From assembly GCF_016859285.1 (NCBI RefSeq), contig NC_053408.1, positions 6,816,213 through 6,880,212 of the forward strand: 64,000 bases of DNA, in the 5' to 3' direction. How positions within the stretch are numbered: the stretch's first letter is position 1; the number at the start of each line of letters is the position of its first letter. The translations under genes and the position numbers were made by a program. The DNA comes from Xiphias gladius (Eukaryota; Chordata; Actinopteri; Istiophoriformes; Xiphiidae). The notes beneath the pieces were generated by a model. That model did no database searches, had not been told where the DNA came from, and was given only the letters and a program-made list of their open reading frames with translations. This document shows, in pieces, positions 34,032 to 46,699 of the stretch.

Positions 34032-37000
34032 TTAGTTCTTAGATGTTTGTGTGGATTCAAGAAACTCCTTTGCAGCGGATGACAGATTATGCACCAGTTG
34101 TCTGACCACACCCTCCTGCTCTCTGGCCCAGGATAGGCTGTCGTCCACGGCGACGTTGACTGGCACACACACAGCTTCCTTCTGCAGGTCGGTCAGCTGG
34201 CAGGCAGCGGCGACTCCGGCTAATCCCAGCAGCAGAAGGAGGAGGAGCTTGAACAACAGGCCAATGAGAGAACGTCGAGGTTGAGGTGCAGATTCCACAA
34301 CCACCTTTTTATCTGATGAGGTGAAACAAGTGCGGGTGACATTAGAACGACTCCTAAAATACCAGACACAAACTCTCAAAGTGTGAAAGACATCAATGAA
34401 AACTAGTAGGGACAATATGGCCTAGAATTATTTACTAAGTGTATGAATTTATTGAGATTTATCACATTTCTGTCACAACTTCCCAGCCGTGTGTAACAAC
34501 AATTCCAAATAACATCATTAATCAATCAAACACGACGTGGACCTAGCTGAGCAGCAGACAATGGATCTGGTCTGGTCTGTTCTGATGCTATCTCAGATTT
34601 TAAATTACGGAAAAATAGAGCAGTGGCATCGGATCAGTACACTGTACTGGCAGTTACTCTGAGCTGAAGCACTGTATCAGCAGAGAAAAAAATCTGGACT
34701 GGTGCAGTTTTTAACCACAAGTCAGTTTGGATGACAACTCTTTGTGAAGCCGGGGCATCTGGTGGCCAAACACGCATACCACATAACTGCAACGTCTACA
34801 GTTTGGTTCCAGGCCAGGGGACGTTACATAATATGCTAGTAACATTCATTAAAATGTATCAAAAAGCCTGTCATGGACTGACTTGTCTGTCAGTGGAAGT
34901 GGAACAAGGCCAACATCTTCAAAACACAAACTATCCCTTTAAGCGATCCATCCTTCAGACCTTCATTCCTACCTGCTGCCTGTCCGTTCTTTTTCTTCTT
35001 CTCCTCGCTCTTCTTCTTCTGTTGTTCCTGTGAAGCTAAGGCCGCCATCTGAGCGTTATACTCTCTCCTCCTCTTCTCCTTCTCCTCCGCCTTCTCCCTT
35101 TTACGAGCCTCCTTCTCTCGGGCATCCCGCTCCCTCTGCTTCGCCTCCCTCTTCTTCTCCAGCTCTGATGGAGGGACAAGGAAAAATGCCGTCAGACAGA
35201 TCACTGTCACATTTGCTCATAAAAAGGATTTTTTTTTTTTTTCCCCCTCTCTCTAAAGAGTTCATAAACAAGACTCGGAATCTGACCAGACATTGAGTTG
35301 ACCGTCTTCGATAGTTTGAGCTAATGAAACATTTTGGTCTGTACCAAAAAAGTGTTGAGGTTCGATATCCAAATCTATTGATCAGAAAGCAACTGGTAAG
35401 CTCCCTCAACTCGCCCTTAAACTGTTTCCTAGCTCAAATATTAAGAATTCCCGATACCCACCTTTTTCCCTCAAAAGGCGCTTCTCTCGTGCACGATCGA
35501 CTTCGTCCTGAATGGCTCTCATGTGCTGCAGAACCTGACAAAAAACAAACAAAAAACAGACCTTTAGTTTTGGATACTTGCATTTAAATACTAGGTTTGA
35601 ACTGGTTGACTGATCTGTTCCTCTGTCACCTTGGAGGCACACTGTTTGCACTGCTTCTCATCCAGACAGTCTCCTGCTGCCTTGGCCAGGCCGGGTTCCA
35701 GCGGGTTATCCTTCAGATCCAACCACTTCAGACTCTAGATTATAAAACACACAAGCGGCGTTAAATAAATGGCGTCAGACATCAAAACAAAGCCAGAGAA
35801 GCCACCTCACACATCGCGTGAGTAAGGATTTGACGTCTGACAACATTTTAGGCTGCATTGAAATCGGCTCCTTACAACTTGCACAAGTGCAGAGGACTAA
35901 AATATCCAAGTGTATCACCAACTATTTACCATTAAAGAAATAGTTTTACATACCCTTGCTACCTTCCTGCTGTTTTAACGTTTTCAGTACAAACAGAGCA
36001 CAAAATAAAAGTTTTTACAAAGCCCTGTGGTTTCCAATTAAATCTTTTTCAGAACAGGTAAACCGGTGAAGAACAGCAAGGTGGGTGACCTCTAATAAAA
36101 CAGAAGCTTTGCCACTGAACAACATGTGTTAGTCCTGGGAACTTTACGACTAACAGTTTCTCACTGCAGCAGAGTTTGTGCTACAAGGACTATATCAGAA
36201 CAGCTTCATTGTCTAACTGAAGTATAAGACACCTAATAGGAGCTGGACAGCATCAGTCTCGATTTTACACACACGGATGATGCAGCTTTATGCTACTAGG
36301 ATCAGTACAAACACTGCTTGTGCCTGGCACCCACCCTGAGCTGAGAGAAGCTGACAGGCAGCACAGTCAGCTTGTTGTCGTACAGATCCAGATGTTGGAG
36401 GTTGGCCAGGTTCCCCAGGTCGTCCGGCAGACAGGTAAGCTGGTTTTTACTCAGATCCACCTTCACAAGGTGGGTCAGGTTGCAGAACTCTGGCTGCAAG
36501 AAAGAAACCCAGCCAAAGAGAAAACAAACATCAGTCTTAATATTCTCTGTTCACCAGAGAGACAATATTGGAAAATCTATTATTAGTAGAGGCAGTAGTT
36601 CCCAGACTTTGCTGAAGTAACACAGAAGGTGAGAGACTTAAATTCACATTAATCTTTAAAGCCAAACTATCTCCAATTAGTTAAGGGTGTTACTGATGGG
36701 AAGGTAAAACACGTTTTTCAGAATACCTAAAAACATTTTTAACTCCTTGATTTCATATATGATGAAAAATTCAGAGACAACAGCCTCTACCCCAAAATTG
36801 CTTATCTTTCATTTTACAAGGTAATGTCCGAGGTTTTGCCATAAAACAAGAATCAGTAGTTTCATACCTTTAATTGTCAGACTGATTCAGATTTAGGCAT
36901 TTAAATAAACCCCTTAATTACAAATGACACCATGAATTAGCACATTAATCAACTGACACTAATTGACTTTTTGTCCGGAAACTCTTCAGGCCTCGAAAGA

Positions 37001-39398
37001 TCCTCAAAAGCTAAAACAAACAAAGATATCACTGCGATTGAACAACTCACAACTCAATATCCGCCCCCAGGGCCATAACGTGTAATGACAGATCACAAGT
37101 ACAGATTGCTTCATTTTAAGGGGTCATTAGCCAAAAGGTTGGGAACCGAACATTTAAAAGGGGTAAAAAAAAAAAAAAGTGTTTTAGTACAGTGTGATTG
37201 TGTTCATACTCACGGGAAGGGAGGTGATGTTGTTGCAAGACAGGTCCACAACAGTTGCTTTGGGGAATAAGGCCTGTCGGGATAAATTATAGCATGAGTC
37301 AGTTTAATATATGCTGTATTGCAGTGGTGGAAGAAGTACTTAGATCCTTTACTTAAGTACAAGTAGCAACACCACAATGTAAAACTACTCTGTTACAAAT
37401 AAAAGTCCTGCATTCAAAATTCTACTTGAGTAAAAGTATTTAGGTATTACTGGCAAAATGTACTTTAAGTAAAAGCAATGATTTTGCAGAATGGTGTTAA
37501 ATCATGGAGCCCCTAAAGGTCCTCAAAGGTTTTCCTTTTTTCTTTTTTTTTAAATCTTATGTGCACAAGATAATATTCTGGGCAAACAGGTTAATATCTT
37601 GCAAAACGAGATCAAACAGAGATTGTTCAAGGCTTCGTGAGCTCCTCTGATAGTCTTGTTTCAGCACAGGTTACCTGCACATCTCCAACCTGAGTCTAAT
37701 CAGCCACAATAACTGAAAGCACCTGTGTTGGTATGCAGGCAAGGCCTTTAATCTATGATAGTGCGTCTGATTACATAAGATGATCATACGTTGTGAATGT
37801 AAAATCAAAGTAACTAGTAACTAAAGCTGTCAGATACGTGTAGTGGAGTCGGAACATAAACTAGCATAAATGGGAAATACACCGGAATTGTGTCTTATAT
37901 TTAATAAGCGTTTTAACCGAGAAACATGCTGACATCCGAAACCCCAGCGGGGCGAGCCATGAGTTTAAAGTTACAGTACACTCATTTAATGCTGTTTACG
38001 TGCAATTTAGCAACATTTTCCTCCGCACAAACAGACACAGACACAGACACAGACACGGTGGGTAACTCACCAGCTCTCTGACTGGTACCTCAGTGAGGTT
38101 ACACAGGCTCAGGTCCACTTCATTGCCGCTGATTTTATCCTTCAGGTTCAACACTTTGCTGTTTTTACTCATTCTGGAGCCTGTGATAAAAATAAATAAA
38201 AAATAAAAACACACCTCGGATAAATACCGAACAAGGGGGGTTGAATTCTGAGCCAACTTTAACACCAGGGAAAACCCTGCGACGCTGACGTTTCACATGC
38301 CCCTGCTCACCTGTTGTGAAAGCTGTAGACAAAAACTGCGCCCAGGCCCCCTGATGAACGAAGGGAAGGAAAACGGGTGGTCCAGCTTCTGAATTAAAAA
38401 AAAAAAATAGTGTTTTAGTACAGTGTGATTGTGTTCATACTCACGGGAAGGGAGGTGATGTTGTTGCAAGACAGGTCCACAACAGTTGCTTTGGGGAATA
38501 AGGCCTGTTGGGATAAATTATAGCATGAGTCAGTTTAATATATGCTGTAATTGCAGTGGTGGAAGATGTACTTAGATCCTTTACTTAAGTAGAAGTAGCA
38601 ACACCACAATGTAAAACTACTCTGTTACAAATAAAAGTCCTGCATTCAAAATTCTACTTGAGTAAAAGTATTTAGGTATTACTGGCAAAATGTACTTTAA
38701 GTAAAAGCAGTGATTTTGCAGAATGGTGTTAAATCATGGAGCCCCTAAAGGTCCTCAAAGGTTTTCCTTTTTTCTTTTTTTTAATCTTATGTGCACAAGA
38801 TAATATTCTGGGCAAACAGGTTAATATCTTGCAAAACGAGATCAAACAGAGATTGTTCAAGGCTTCGTGAGCTCCTCTGATAGTTTTGTTTCAGCACAGG
38901 TTACCTGCACATCTCCAACCTGAGTCTAATCAGCCACAATAACTGAAAGCACCTGTGTTGGTATGTATGCAAGGCCTTTAATCTATGATAGTGCATCTGA
39001 TTACATAAGATGATCATACGATGTGAATGTAAAATCAAAGTAACTAGTAACTAAAGCTGTCAGATACGTGTAGTGGAGTCGGAACATAAACTAGCATAAA
39101 TGGGAAATACACCGGAATTGTGTCTTATATTTAATAAGCGTTTTAACCGAGAAACATGCTGACATCCGAAACCCCAGCGGGGCGAGCCATGAGTTTAAAG
39201 TTACAGTACACTCATTTAATGCTGTTTACGTGCAATTTAGCAACATTTTCCTCCGCACACACACAGACACACACACAGACACGGTGGGTAACTCACCAGC
39301 TCTCTGACTGGTACCTCAGTGAGGTTACACAGGCTCAGGTCCACTTCATTGCCGCTGATTTTATCCTTCAGGTTCAACACTTTGCTGTTTTTACTCAT
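34032..39398 (-). CDS. lrrc59: Leucine-rich repeat-containing protein 59
   Basis: Coding exons 5' to 3': exon 1 (39398-39297, or its duplicate 38172-38071), exon 2 (38504-38445, or duplicate 37273-37214), then 36493-36335, 35734-35630, 35534-35462, 35164-34973, 34312-34032. One copy each of exons 1 and 2 gives 323 residues (human about 307). Four to five LRRs lie in residues 25-150 (for example [15 protein letters not shown]), followed by [20 protein letters not shown] and CKQC. A long charged coiled coil comes next ([20 protein letters not shown]), then a single membrane helix ([20 protein letters not shown]) and a lumenal tail. LRRC59 is a tail-anchored-like ER protein that binds ribosomes and helps import of FGF1. 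Exon 1 is preceded by an acceptor (TTATCACAG|GCTCCAGAATG), so a non-coding first exon lies further upstream, probably in the CG-rich stretch at 39,660-39,900. Confidence 0.93.
37179..38407. repeat. lrrc59 tandem duplication, copy A
   Basis: The proximal copy of a 1.23-kb direct duplication holding lrrc59 exons 2 and 1 and the intron between. It runs from GTGTTTTAGTACAGTGTGAT to TCCAGCTTCTGAATT plus an A-tract. Coding parts are identical to copy B. Differences are few, such as CCTGTCGGG versus CCTGTTGGG by the exon 2 acceptor and changes in the CAGACA repeat. Confidence 0.93.
37325..37910 (+). repeat. CAGTGGTGGAAG-family repeat in lrrc59 intron
   Basis: It starts CAGTGGTGGAAGAAGTACTT and continues through AAAGTCCTGCATTCAAAATT to CTAGTAACTAAAGCTGTCAG. 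It lies inside the duplicated unit, so a second, nearly identical copy is at about 38,555-39,110. The insertion therefore predates the duplication. Confidence 0.7.
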
Positions 39399-39644
39399 TC
39401 TGGAGCCTGTGATAAAAATAAATAAATTAAAAAAAACACACCTCGGATAAATACCGAACAAGGGGGGTTGAATTCTGAGCCAACTTTAACACCAGGGAAA
39501 ACCCTGCGACGCTGACGTTTAACATGCCCCTGCTCACCTGTTGTGAAAGCTGTAGACAAAAACTGCGCCCAGGCCCCCTGATGAACGAAGGGAAGGAAAA
39601 CGGGTGGTCCAGCTTCTGAATTAAAAAAAAAAAAAAAAAAAAAA
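38410..39644. repeat. lrrc59 tandem duplication, copy B
   Basis: The distal copy, bounded at both sides by A-tracts (about 38,396-38,407 and 39,622-39,644). The three A-tracts at the edges and junction suggest unequal exchange between poly-A runs. An alternative is an assembly error that places two alleles in a row. Confidence 0.93.
38555..39110 (+). repeat. CAGTGGTGGAAG-family repeat, duplicated copy
   Basis: The same insertion as at 37,325, copied by the tandem duplication. Confidence 0.7.
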
Positions 39645-39910
39645 TGAAGAAAGTTAGTGGGAAGGCTGCGGCACGTTAGCGACTCTGTGTTTTTTTCGGC
39701 AGCTGTGACTGCCTCAATGTAAATCCACGTCACTGATTGAAGGACAGCGCGGTGACGCCGAAGCGAGCAGCTCCCCCTGCAGCACCGGAGGAGACAGCGC
39801 ACTTAGAAAAAGAAAAAAAAAAATGGATAGAAACAGCAATCGCGGTGCAGGGCGTGCGTTGGCGCGAAATACGACTGGCACCGGACACATAGCCGGAGAT
39901 TATTCAGTTA
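39645..39910 (-). promoter_or_regulatory. lrrc59: Probable lrrc59 promoter region
   Basis: The only CG-rich stretch upstream of the lrrc59 coding exons (GGACAGCGCGGTGACGCCGA, GCGTTGGCGCGAAATACGAC). It lies outside the duplication, so both exon 1 copies are downstream of a single promoter. Confidence 0.5.
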
Positions 39911-39962
39911 AATAAATAAATAGAACATTTTAATTTAAAAAAAAAATGCACTAAAATAATGT

Positions 39963-41105
39963 ACAGTGGCTTCAGAAAGTATTCAGACCCCCTTCACTTT
40001 TTGCACAATTTAACTGGTTGTAGATTTCATTTTAAATGGATAAAATTGCCATTGTTGACCATCAGTCTACGCTCAGTAACCCATAATGACAAAGTTAAAA
40101 CATGTTTGCAAGTTTATTAAAAATCAAAAACTCAAGTCATTTAAAAAAGAATTCAGACCCTTACTTCAGTGCTTTATAGAAGCCCCTTCAGCATCAACTA
40201 CAGCTTTGATTCTTCTTGGGTAAGTACTTTCAAGCTTTGCACACCTGGATTTGGGGCAGTTTATCCCATTCTTCCTGGCAGATCCTTTCAGGCTCCGTCA
40301 GATTGGATGGGAAGCAACTGTGAACTACCATCCTCAGGTCTCTTCACAGATGATCTATGGGGTTTCAGTCAGGGCTTTGGTTGAGCCACTCGAGAACAGT
40401 CAGAGACTTTCTCCCAAAGCCACTCCAGTGTTTTACTGGCTGTACGCTTCACTGTCGTGCTGAAAGGTGAACCGTCGCCTCAGTCTCGGATCACATGCAC
40501 TCTGGAGCAGGTTTTCTTCAAGGACCTCTCTGTATTTGGCTGCATTCATCCTTCCCTCGGTTCTGACCAGTCTCTCTGTCCCTGCTGCTGAGACACACCC
40601 CCATAGCATGAAGGTATTAGCCAGGTGATGAGCAGTGTTTGGAGTTCTGACCAAAGAGTTCAATTTCTCTCTCATCAGACTAGAGAATCTTTTTCCTGAT
40701 GCTCTCAGAGTACTTTAAAAGTTAAATGGCTGAGTGCTGCTGAGATGCTTGTCTTTCTGGCAGGTTCTTCCATCTCTGCAGAGGACTTCTGAAGCTCTGT
40801 CAGAGTGACTGTGGGGTTGTTGGCCACCTCCCTGACCATGGCCCTTCTTGCCTGGTTACCCAGTTTGTCCGGACGGCCAACTCCAGGAAGAGTCCTGGTG
40901 GCGCCAAACTTCTTCCATTTCAAAATTACTGAGGCGACTGTTCTCCACGGAGCACTCAAAGCTTTAGAAATGGTTTTATACCCTCTCCCTGATCTATGCC
41001 TCACCACTATTTTATCACGGAGGTCTACAGAGAGTTCATTGGATTTCATCACTTGGTTTTTGTCCTGGAACCAAAAAAATACCCTCCTTGGCAGAATAAA
41101 TTATA
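39963..41105 (-). mobile_element. Tc1-like DNA transposon, decayed and missing one end
   Basis: The left terminal repeat begins ACAGTGGCTTCAGAAAGTAT then TCAGACCCCCTTCAC, a classic fish Tc1 end, with a second TTCAGACCC motif near 40,150. The transposase reads on the minus strand. The N-terminal helix-turn-helix part (41,052-40,708) has RDKIVVRHRSGRGYKTISKA and VGRPDKLGNQARRAMVREVA. The catalytic part (about 40,675-40,433) has MLWGCVSAAGTERLVRTEG and FTFQHDSEAYSQ in place of the usual FTFQQDNDPKHT. The frame is broken between these parts and no matching right terminal repeat is found before 41,300, so the copy is dead and truncated. Confidence 0.85.
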
Positions 41106-41109
41106 TATC

Positions 41110-41310
41110 AATCCAGCTCACAAACATTTGCAGTAATATGCAGTAAATGTGTTCTCAGAAATGCCATTATGAGATGGATACACATTGGACAGAATGTGGA
41201 CAAGCTAATCTTCCCGACCACTAACGACTTGACTTGAATGTGAGCATTTTTACAGTCCTCTTAGTCAAAATAGGCTCTTCTTCTGGGATCCATCTGCTAT
41301 GTAACACCAA
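41110..41310 (-). pseudogene. Relic of receptor intron 1 (array remnant 0)
   Basis: ATCCAGCTCACAAACATTTG, AATGCCATTATGAGATGG, TTGAATGTGAGCATTTTTACAG and GGGATCCATCTGCTATG line up in order with 52,320-52,500, which lies in intron 1 of a broken receptor copy, and more loosely with intron 1 of the intact gene at 48,240-48,420. It is too short and diverged to hold exons. It abuts the truncated end of the Tc1 element. Confidence 0.5.
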
Positions 41311-42742
41311 GTGCATGTTTATAAAATCATAATCAGCAGCACTCGGCCGTGAGTCTGACAATCCCATTCAGTTGTGACATGCTAGCATAAGTTTCCCCAG
41401 AACTTTGTAGTTGTTTGCAGTGTTTCTAATCTTTTGTGCACCACGTTTACATCAGTGAGGGTAGGCTCAATATCGGAAACATCTCCCATATAGCCTAATA
41501 CACTTCCGCAGCACCACAAATTAAATCCTCCAAAATGATCATACAGTTGAATCTCCATCCACATCGGCTCAAAACAAGCGGCTGGCAACACAAACACACA
41601 AAATGTACAGTACAAAGAAAGAAGAACAAGTTTTGGATTTTTTTTGGATTCATTGAACATTAGGATTGTGCATATTACATATCAAAGGCATATAAATCTA
41701 CTCCTTGGCAGCATACCAGTAGAATTTTATAATGCAACCAGACTAGTGTTATAGGCTAATACTGAATATATGTGTTAGATGATCAGCAGTTTGTAAATCA
41801 TGCAAACACTACTGAAGGACTTCGTATGTCCAAACAGTTCTGATGTTGCAGGACAGGTCACCAAAAATGCATTAACAATTAACAGCTGCTTAACATTGAT
41901 GTCAATCTTGAAGAGTTTAAATTACATTTCACAAAAATAACACTAAAAATCACGCAACATTATGCCAATAACATTTGACTAAATGAGTAAATAAAATCAG
42001 TTATGTTAGCATTATCATTCATTTCCATGAACTGCATGAATACTAACTCTGAGACACATATGTATGCAGGCATAAGTCAAACGAAGGAATAACGCTACCC
42101 ACATTTACAAAAGCTGTAAAGTGTCTTTTGCGCCTGTAATCTCATGAACCCCAGAGCCATCACATGCCTAGCGCTCATAATACAGTGGCAAACGGCGCCG
42201 ATCGCCCCCTCAATCCACACTTCACATTACTGCCATAGATACAGGACTTTAAAAATGGACACGAGCTGGTAGGATTTTTGTCCCTCCTGCCAACGCAGCC
42301 TCAAACAAACTGCCCTCACTGACACTGTCGTACAGATCTTAACATGTATCCGCGTGAGCTGAGCGGCACGAATGTATGTGTGTAGATGTAACCGAGTGTA
42401 TATTTCGTGCACTGCGTATATCTGTAGGTTTTCTGTGCAGAATATGTACTGGCTGTCAAAACAAATCTCCCTCCCACTAATCCGTGTAACATTTATTATT
42501 TACTAGCTAAGACTTGGTGCAACCCAATTTAGTAAAACAGTAATTTGAAACTAGCTACTAGTTACTAAGAACTTAAGAGGGACTTTATACCACGAACTTA
42601 GTGAAGGATTTACGTAAACTGTAGCTGGTGCCACCGGCAGGTGTTAACTAGGTTTGTGCCCATGTCAAATACACACATATAAGTTGCAGTTTTGTATGAT
42701 AACAAGTTTTGGACTATATCTTAATCATATGTAGCACTATGA
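41311..42742. other. 3' flank of the first receptor gene
   Basis: No exon is seen. 41,660-41,830 carries a block (GCATATTACATATCAAAGGC, then ATAATGCAACCAGACTAGTG) that recurs at 51,416-51,500 and in weaker form at 55,050-55,200, marking repeated units of the array. A minus-strand AATAAA lies at 42492-42497, about 250 bases past the stop codon of the receptor gene. Confidence 0.5.
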
Positions 42743-45700
42743 TTATTGTGGATTGTTCCAGTTGAAGAACATACAGAATAAAAACAGACTGGCGGTTATG
42801 ACATAGAAAATGAAGAAAACTTTGTTGATTGTTCTAGTCTTTCTGGTCCAGTAGCCGGGCTTTCCGTCTTTCTTCCTGCTGTTGAGGAGCAGAGTCAGTG
42901 TATTCACCGCCTCCGTCAGATCCTGCAGGAGCTTCTCGAAGCCCTGGGACTCCTCCGTCAGTTGGCTGCTGCTACCCTGGAACAGACACTTTGGAGACTG
43001 AGGTTAATGAGCGCGATTTTGAGCCAAGTATCATTGCCAGCTGTGACATGCGACGTTCAGATTTTTTTGTGTACAGTATGCTGACGATGACGAAAGATTG
43101 TGTTGTAACTCAGTTCGTTTGCTTTCGATTTAACCTGCAATGTTTTTGTATTTGCTTGTTTTTTATGTGTGTTGCACATATAAAATGCAATGTAGTCCCA
43201 ACCTTCAGTGGTTCAGTTGGCGTTTCGTCAGCAGACACATCACAGACACACACACACTGTTTCCATTTCTTCTCTTCTGGAAGGACATATGAGACATAAA
43301 AGATGGTTGTTGCATACTTAAGATTATATAAATAACCCGTGTGTATTATAAGCTAATTGTGCCTGTTTCAGATCATTGCGAAAGTAACTGAAGGTGGACA
43401 TCACACGGTTAAATTATATCAGAGTAGCTTCTATGCTTCTGCACACATTGACCAGTCGCCTGTCGCACCGGCTCAGTTCAAATGAAGCTCAAGGTACATC
43501 CCAGTTCCTTTATTGCATCCACGTTCCCTTCCCTTGTGTCTTTTCCTCGCATCCTAGTCCCTTCCTTTAAAGACGCAAGGACGGATGCAGAAAGATGTGA
43601 GGAGAGAGGAGTCAAGGAAACATATTTTTAGAGAAATGAGATGTCCTTCCCTCTTAACTGAAATCTAAAGCGACACCTGTTTTTTTGATGACAGTGGCAC
43701 ACCTGCATAAGCCGGTCATTTGGCCTTAACAGCCATATTGCAACTTTTATTAATGGTTTGGATTGCCCATATGCACTGCCCAGATTTAAAAGAAGGGTGA
43801 ACAGTTACCACCACCAGCACAGCTGTGGGGGTTTTTTTCTCCAGTCTCTCTAAATGTTTCCCTATAGAGAACAGTTCGACTAACATCACGTGTTTGTGAA
43901 ACAGCACATTTACTAAAAACCTGCATTCTGTATTTGCACTGTGTACAGATCAGTTGCGCGACGGTGTGTAAATGGACGTCACCGCTCAGACCGCTTTTTA
44001 TTTGTGTCAATATGTATTGTTGTTCGGTTTGTACATTCTTTTTTGATAATCCTGGTTGCGATTAGAACAGAGCTGATGGAGGTTTTGATGGGGGCAACAG
44101 TACCACACATTAAAGAATTCAAAGGGAATAGAACTATAATGCAGGAACCGAACAGTAACTTATTTGGAAGAGCTGCTTATGTGGTTTTCAAATTCTTTTT
44201 TGGTTGGTATTAATGTTCATGACGGATAAAATGACACATTTTGGAGGTTGGTTAGCTCGCTGAAAGTCTTCGGTTTGTTTGTCATCATCGTTGTTTTCAT
44301 GATGATCACAAATCATATTATAAAGTTTTTACATTGTTCTGATCAAAATTTGGCGGAACTAAATAGAGGTTAAGGATTAAGCAGCGGGTTGATTAAGAGC
44401 TTTAAATTGTGTTTCACTAACTTTCCAGTTTTGCTTTTTCACTGTTTACATTCTTCTGCGGTACAAGTAGAGCCAAGACTACCAAGCTAGCAAGACTACC
44501 AAATACTAGCCTGGTACAGCCACACGGCTTCGTGGTACTTAAATCCCCTCCACCTTGAAACTAACCGACCTATGCTGTGACACTTGGTTTGACTGTAGAG
44601 GGGGAGTTTCTCTATAACTTAGTAAAGACGGGGTTAATTAAAATACAAGAAAGTTACAACATAGAGTTAAGACATAATTCAGAATCTATACCTCCCCCAA
44701 GCTGGTGTAAGTCTTTCTTTATTAATTGTTACGATGGGGGAATAATAGTACAGACTAACGCACTTTATGTCAAATATTAGCTAGTTTACACATGATAGCA
44801 TAGATTACATTCTCTTTTTAAAATAAGACCGTTTAATGAATAGTACATTCAAGCTGGTCCAACAGGCTGCAGGTGTCTTCCTTCGTCTTTGGGGATGTCC
44901 ACATAAACATAAACATGTATAAACATCCCTCTTATTTGTTACATTTTTTTGCATTGAATCTGACCTCTGTCGCAGTTGTGGAACTTGGCTTCGTCCCCAT
45001 GGTCCTCACTCAGGCTTCGGTCTCTGTCTGTGTCGTGGTCTCGGGGTACAGCGTCTTTCTCCATCAGATACATGACAAAAATCGTCTCCAGGAGGCTGAG
45101 CAGCATCAGAACAAAAATCCCAATGCAGTAGACCGCTGAAGGGAGAACGCAGCTTCATTAATGCGGATAGATAACTACACACTGGGTCAGTATATGTGCT
45201 TTTACTATGAAGTACAGTCCAATAAATTCAAGACCCTGAGCTTCTTTACCTATAAGTGGAATCCGGTTTGACGAGGACGGCAGGATTTCATTCAGAATAA
45301 GCTGCATCACGGTGACAGCAAGCAGCACCGTGACCTTGAAGCTCAGCTTCTCGCCCCCGCTGTCTGAGATCAGGAAGGAGGCCAAGTCCAGAAACAGGAA
45401 GAACAGGATGGGCAGCAAGAAGTTTACAATGTAGAGGAGAGATCTCCTCCTCATGTTGATCTGTGAAATGAGGTTTAAATGTCCGTTAGTTGATCTTCCT
45501 ACTCCTGCATATCTGAGAATGGCTGAACTGCAGCAGCCATGTAGTACACAGCCTCGGGGCCAGTGTGAAAAGTAGGATTAGTTACAGTGACCAAGACCTA
45601 GTCTCATGTACATATGGGAACATCAGAATTGATTTTTAAGACGGACCTGAAAAATCCAGAAAATATCCTTTAGGTACAGTACTTAAGTAAATAGAAACTT

Positions 45701-46615
45701 TTCACCTCTATGCATCTGTAGCCAGAAACACTTACAGTGTAAATGACCACATCTTGTTTGGAGCCAAACATGTTGACAGTCATGTTGGTGACCGTCATGT
45801 TGATGAACAGCCACTCGTACTGGGTCCGCATCACCTCGCGAGAGTCCTCTGTGACCTCCGCGGAGTTGGAGTCGTGAACAAGCTGTATTTCCCTTTCTGA
45901 GGCGGGAGATGGAAATAAAACCGTGAGGGTTTCTTAGCGGGTTAACAAAGAAGGAATCTATTGTGTGCGCTGTTGTCTGGTGGCGTGTGTGTGTTCACGT
46001 GACTCTGGCTCACCAGAGTGAATGACAGATTTGAACGAGAGGGTGCAGCTCTGAATGTCGAAGGGGAACTTGTAGACGTGCATCCTGCAGGTGCTGACCA
46101 GCACCTGGTCGTTCTGGACAAGGACTGAACCGTTACTGAAGATAGTGAGAAGAGGACTTGGAGGGGCTTTGTCCTTTTCTGTCCTGTATGAAAAGAGCGG
46201 CAATATAATAATAGCCATTGTCGTGTAAACAAATGTAAAGTCATAGAAAGTAATTCCTGGTCTTGGACTGGAGATGGACTGAGGATCATTTTCTAACCCA
46301 TTTCACATCTGTGAAACTAGTTCCAGAAGTAATTGTCACTGACTGATGATCACACCGACACAGACTGCAGACGCTCATGCTGAGGAGAGGCTAATGGCTC
46401 TGAGGGTACATCATACCACACCACCACTGAGCCTTGTTGCCAATTTTTTTTTTCTTTTCTTTCCCCATAGACCACCGGTTTATAAGAGACATCAACAGGA
46501 CACCTCGAACTGCAAACAGGGTCAACTATTACTCTGTGTATTATGAATTTTTAATCCATGAAGGTTTTACATTTGTAAAACTTTCCCAGTGCCTAGAATT
46601 TTGTTTGTTGGTGTC

Positions 46616-46699
<84 letters not shown>

